Positions 60,788 through 64,000 of a stretch of DNA of 64,000 nucleotides are shown piece after piece. The stretch covers positions 1,581,001 to 1,645,000 of the forward strand of contig CP097899.1 in NCBI GenBank assembly GCA_023639215.1, given 5' to 3'. How positions within the stretch are numbered: the first letter of the stretch is position 1; each line of letters opens with the position of its first letter. Position numbers and translations under genes: made by a program. Under the pieces are notes generated by a model, which was given only the letters and a program-made list of their open reading frames with translations, was not told where the DNA came from and did no database searches. Origin of the DNA: Candidatus Pristimantibacillus lignocellulolyticus. Its GTDB lineage: Bacteria > Bacillota > Bacilli > Paenibacillales > Paenibacillaceae.

Positions 60788-63340
60788 ATGGCTGAGGAAC
60801 AAAATTTGTCAATTGTGAATCGTGATATAGGTACGGAGATGCGGGATTCATTTTTAGATTATGCAATGAGCATTATCGTAAGTCGCGCATTGCCTGATGT
60901 AAGAGATGGACTTAAGCCTGTTCATCGTCGTATTTTATATGCGATGTCGGATTTAGGTATGTCACCCGATAAACCTTACAAAAAATCAGCAAGAATCGTT
61001 GGGGAAGTAATTGGTAAGTATCACCCTCATGGTGATTCAGCTGTATATGAATCAATGGTTCGTATGGCACAGGACTTCTCCATGCGTTATATGCTCGTTG
61101 ATGGACATGGTAACTTTGGATCAGTCGATGGAGATATGGCGGCAGCAATGCGTTATACCGAAGCTAGACTATCGAAAGTAGCAATGGAGCTATTACGCGA
61201 TATTAACAAGGAAACCATTGATTTCATAGATAACTATGATGGTGAAGAAAGAGAACCTGTCGTACTTCCTGCAAGATTCCCTAACCTGCTTGTAAACGGG
61301 GTAACAGGTATTGCTGTAGGTATGGCAACAAATATACCTCCTCATAACCTTGTAGAAGTTATTAATGGAGCTCAAGCGCTTATTCGCAATCCTGAATTAA
61401 CGCCGCTTGAATTAATGGAATATATTAAAGGACCGGACTTCCCGACATCAGGATTTGTTATGGGACGTGCTGGTATTAGACAAGCTTATCTAACAGGTCG
61501 TGGTTCTGTTACGATGCGAGCTCGTGCTGAAATAGAAGAGAACAATGGTAAGTCTCGTATTATTGTTCATGAAATACCTTATCAAGTGAACAAAGCTCGT
61601 CTAATTGAAAAAATTGCTGAACTTGTTCGTGAAAAGAAAATTGAAGGTATTACAGATCTACGAGATGAATCAGACCGTAATGGTATGAGAATCGTTATTG
61701 AGCTTCGTCGTGATGTAAATCCGAGTGTAGCCCTTAATAACTTGTACAAGCATACTCAGTTACAATCTAACTTTGGTATTAATATGCTTGCTCTAGTAAA
61801 CGGTGAGCCTAAAACTTTGAATCTTCATGATATGCTTTATCATTACTTACAGCATCAAATCGAAGTTATTCGTCGTCGTACACAATTTGAATTGAAAAAG
61901 GCTGAAGCTAGAGCTCATATTTTAGAAGGTTTACGCATAGCTTTAGATAATTTAGATGAAGTTATCAAATTAATTCGAGCTTCTCAAACGGCCGATGAAG
62001 CACGTGAAGGATTAATCTCTAGATTCTCCTTAACGATTGAACAAGCACAAGCCATTTTGGATATGCGCTTGCAACGTCTAACAGGACTAGAACGAGACAA
62101 AATTGAAGCAGAATATGAAGAGCTTCAACGTAAAATTGCTGAGTTTAAAGCGATTTTAGCTGATGAGCAACTTGTTCTAGATATTATTCATGAAGAACTA
62201 GAAGATATTAAAACTCGTTTCGGTGATGAAAGACGTACTGAGATTACAGCTAGCGACGAGGAAATATTGGATGAAGATCTAATTCCTAGAGAAGATGTGC
62301 TAATTTCTATTACGCATTCTGGCTATATCAAACGTTTACCTGTAACTACATACCGTAGTCAGAAGCGTGGTGGTCGTGGCGTTGTCGGAATGGATACGAA
62401 AGAAAATGATTTCGTAGAGCATTTATTCGTAACAAACTCTCATCACTACTTACTGTTCTTCACGAACAAAGGTAAAGTTTACAAGATGAAAGCTTATGAG
62501 ATCCCAGATCTTAGTCGTACAGCAAGAGGAACGCCGATTATCAACCTTATTCAAATTGAACAAGGCGAAACGATTAATGCTGTTATTCCAGTAGTTGAAT
62601 TCAATGATGAGCAATATCTATTCTTTGCAACGAAACTTGGTGTTGTTAAGAAAACACCTCTGAGCGATTATGTTAACATTCGTAAAGTTGGGTTAATTGC
62701 GATTTCTCTACGTGAAGACGATGATTTAGTTGGAGTTAAGCTTACAGATGGTAATCAGAACGTTATGTTAGGAACTAGTTATGGTATGTCCATACGCTTC
62801 CATGAAAAAGATGTTCGTTCTATGGGTCGTTCAGCAACAGGTGTTAAAGGTATTCAATTAGTTAATGAAGATAGAGTTATTGATATGGATATTATTGTTC
62901 CAGATCGTGAAATTCTTGTCGTTACTTCTAATGGATATGGTAAACGTACACCTGAAAGCGAATATCGCCCGCAAAATCGTGGTGGTATTGGTATTAAAAC
63001 AATCAATCAAACGGATGAACGTGGTTTAGTCGTTGCATTGAAAGTAGTTGACGATGCAGAGGATCTAATGATCATTACAGCTTCGGGTACACTTATTCGC
63101 ACAAGCATGGATGGTATCAAATCTATGAAGCGGGATACAATGGGTGTTAAACTTATAAATACACGTGATGAGGATACAGTAGCAACAGTAACTCGTGTAG
63201 ATAAGGCAGAAGATGAAGAGTTTGATGAAAACGAGGAAATTGGCTTGACTGATGGAGTTAGTATAATTAACGAAGGTTCTGAATCAGCTGCGGAAGTTGT
63301 AGAAGAAGTGTCTGACGAATCTACAGATACCGAATCATAA
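60788..63340 (+). CDS. gyrA: DNA gyrase subunit A
   Basis: 850 residues. The catalytic tyrosine is Y123 in MRYTEARLS. The quinolone-resistance region reads YHPHGDSAVYE with S84 and E88, the wild-type sensitive form. The C-terminal DNA-wrapping beta-pinwheel contains the GyrA box QKRGGRG (YRSQKRGGRGVVG). The tail is acidic (DEEFDENEEIG.. EVVEEVSDESTDTES). AGGAGG precedes the ATG. An HD-GYP gene follows 32 bases later. Confidence 0.99.
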   Translation: MAEEQNLSIVNRDIGTEMRDSFLDYAMSIIVSRALPDVRDGLKPVHRRILYAMSDLGMSPDKPYKKSARIVGEVIGKYHPHGDSAVYESMVRMAQDFSMRYMLVDGHGNFGSVDGDMAAAMRYTEARLSKVAMELLRDINKETIDFIDNYDGEEREPVVLPARFPNLLVNGVTGIAVGMATNIPPHNLVEVINGAQALIRNPELTPLELMEYIKGPDFPTSGFVMGRAGIRQAYLTGRGSVTMRARAEIEENNGKSRIIVHEIPYQVNKARLIEKIAELVREKKIEGITDLRDESDRNGMRIVIELRRDVNPSVALNNLYKHTQLQSNFGINMLALVNGEPKTLNLHDMLYHYLQHQIEVIRRRTQFELKKAEARAHILEGLRIALDNLDEVIKLIRASQTADEAREGLISRFSLTIEQAQAILDMRLQRLTGLERDKIEAEYEELQRKIAEFKAILADEQLVLDIIHEELEDIKTRFGDERRTEITASDEEILDEDLIPREDVLISITHSGYIKRLPVTTYRSQKRGGRGVVGMDTKENDFVEHLFVTNSHHYLLFFTNKGKVYKMKAYEIPDLSRTARGTPIINLIQIEQGETINAVIPVVEFNDEQYLFFATKLGVVKKTPLSDYVNIRKVGLIAISLREDDDLVGVKLTDGNQNVMLGTSYGMSIRFHEKDVRSMGRSATGVKGIQLVNEDRVIDMDIIVPDREILVVTSNGYGKRTPESEYRPQNRGGIGIKTINQTDERGLVVALKVVDDAEDLMIITASGTLIRTSMDGIKSMKRDTMGVKLINTRDEDTVATVTRVDKAEDEEFDENEEIGLTDGVSIINEGSESAAEVVEEVSDESTDTES

Positions 63341-63372
63341 TACAGATATATGACTAGAAAGGAAGAGGACCC

Positions 63373-64000
63373 ATGGTATCTATCAAAATTAATCAGCTTA
63401 AGATGGGTGATAAATTGATTGAAGATGTCCTCACTCCACTAGGAAGTACTTTATTTGCTAAGGATAGAGTAATCTCAGAACGGGATTTGGACATTCTAAC
63501 AGCTTTTATGGTTACTCGAGTTCAAATTGCGACGAGTATGACTGAAGAACTAATTAAGAAAGAAGAAGTTGCTGAAGCCAAAGCTGGAGCTAAAGTTATA
63601 GCTCCAGTAAGTCCATTCATTAAAGAATACGACAAGATGGTAGATATGCTTCGCAATGTTCCACATCTTATATTAGCTAATCAGCCAATTCCGTTAATGG
63701 ATATTCGACAACAATTAGAAAAAATCTTTAATCATATTAGTGAGTACAACCTTATTACTTTCGCACCAGCATATCTTAATAATATTGATTATGTGATGCA
63801 CAAAAGTGTATTAACATCATTGACCTCATATTTATTAGCTCAGTGGGTAGGCTTTCCGCAAAAGGATTGGATGCAAATTGCATTAGCGGGCCTTTTAATG
63901 GATATTGGTAATGCTCGAATTGATAGTAGCATTCTATCAAAACCAGGTCAGCTAACCGACTCTGAAAAGGATGAGATGAAGAAACATACTATAATAGGGT
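63373..64000 (+). CDS. HD-GYP-domain protein (3' end outside window), degenerate first HD motif
   Basis: 209 codons are visible. The start MVSIKINQLKMGDKLIEDVLTPLGSTLFAKDRVIS is an N-terminal segment typical of HD-GYP proteins next to gyrA in Paenibacillaceae. The HD-GYP domain begins about residue 130. Where active enzymes have HDIG, this sequence has MDIGNARID (M176, D177), so the catalytic histidine is replaced, while the downstream KPGQLTDSEKDEM and H of KKHTIIG remain. It may have lost c-di-GMP hydrolysis and act as a sensor. AAGGAAGAGG precedes the ATG. Confidence 0.85.
   Translation, partial: MVSIKINQLKMGDKLIEDVLTPLGSTLFAKDRVISERDLDILTAFMVTRVQIATSMTEELIKKEEVAEAKAGAKVIAPVSPFIKEYDKMVDMLRNVPHLILANQPIPLMDIRQQLEKIFNHISEYNLITFAPAYLNNIDYVMHKSVLTSLTSYLLAQWVGFPQKDWMQIALAGLLMDIGNARIDSSILSKPGQLTDSEKDEMKKHTIIG

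Noticed and set aside
60788..63340. Quinolone-resistance substitution in gyrA
   Set aside because: The critical positions read S84 and E88, the usual sensitive residues for Bacillales.
1..64000. rRNA or tRNA genes, CRISPR arrays, prophage or IS transposase genes
   Set aside because: None was recognised; the dispersed repeats lack the regular spacing of CRISPR and encode no transposase.

Overview
The window is the replication-origin region of a low-GC, endospore-forming Firmicute, most likely a member of the Paenibacillaceae. The gene order rpmH-rnpA-yidC-jag-mnmE-mnmG-rsmG-noc-parA-parB on one side and dnaA-dnaN-yaaA-recF-remB-gyrB-gyrA-HD-GYP on the other is the classic Bacillales origin layout. 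Genes left of the origin (about 1-53.5 kb) are nearly all on the minus strand and genes right of it are on the plus strand, so almost everything is transcribed away from oriC. A spore gene (yyaC) is present. I see no rRNA, tRNA, CRISPR array or IS transposase.

Layout. 1-9.4 kb: cell-wall peptidase (LysM-G5-M23, cut by the window edge), a small membrane protein, purA, dnaB, rplI, gdpP and a yybS-like gene. 9.6-13.2 kb: ktrAB on the plus strand and a SulP transporter. 13.7-25.2 kb: the normally contiguous rpsF-ssb-rpsR operon is split, with rpsF-ssb at one end and rpsR at the other. Between them lies a complete late menaquinone locus (menF-D-H-B-E-C, with menA and a MenI-like thioesterase divergent) and a GNAT gene. 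25.9-28.1 kb: an orphan trpB and a DUF5808 membrane protein. 28.3-38.7 kb: a probable biuret/ureide utilisation island with a PucR regulator, two isochorismatase-fold amidohydrolases, a cupin, a BMP-type ABC importer and an allophanate hydrolase. 38.9-44.1 kb: small conserved genes (ybaK, DUF951, mscS, DUF3343, yyaC, DUF4446, a class V aminotransferase). 44.2-63.3 kb: the chromosome segregation and replication core, followed by an HD-GYP gene cut by the window end.

How it works together. DnaA boxes flank dnaA, and a DnaA-box/GC-cluster/DnaA-trio/AT-rich unwinding module sits between dnaA and dnaN. Two parS sites (one inside parB, one after rsmG) serve ParAB. GdpP (c-di-AMP hydrolysis) neighbours KtrAB (c-di-AMP-sensitive potassium uptake). 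In the ureide island the biuret amidohydrolase operon and the transporter operon share a 16-base core promoter and an upstream half-site at identical spacing, which suggests common control.

The least explained material is between genes. Two dispersed families of 150-250 bp palindromic elements (A: three near-full copies and one fragment; B: three copies) carry nested stems and a shared GTAC hairpin, with compensatory base changes between copies. One A fragment forms the 5' end of the menH reading frame. A candidate promoter followed by a long rod-like inverted structure at 25.6-25.8 kb may be an undescribed small RNA.
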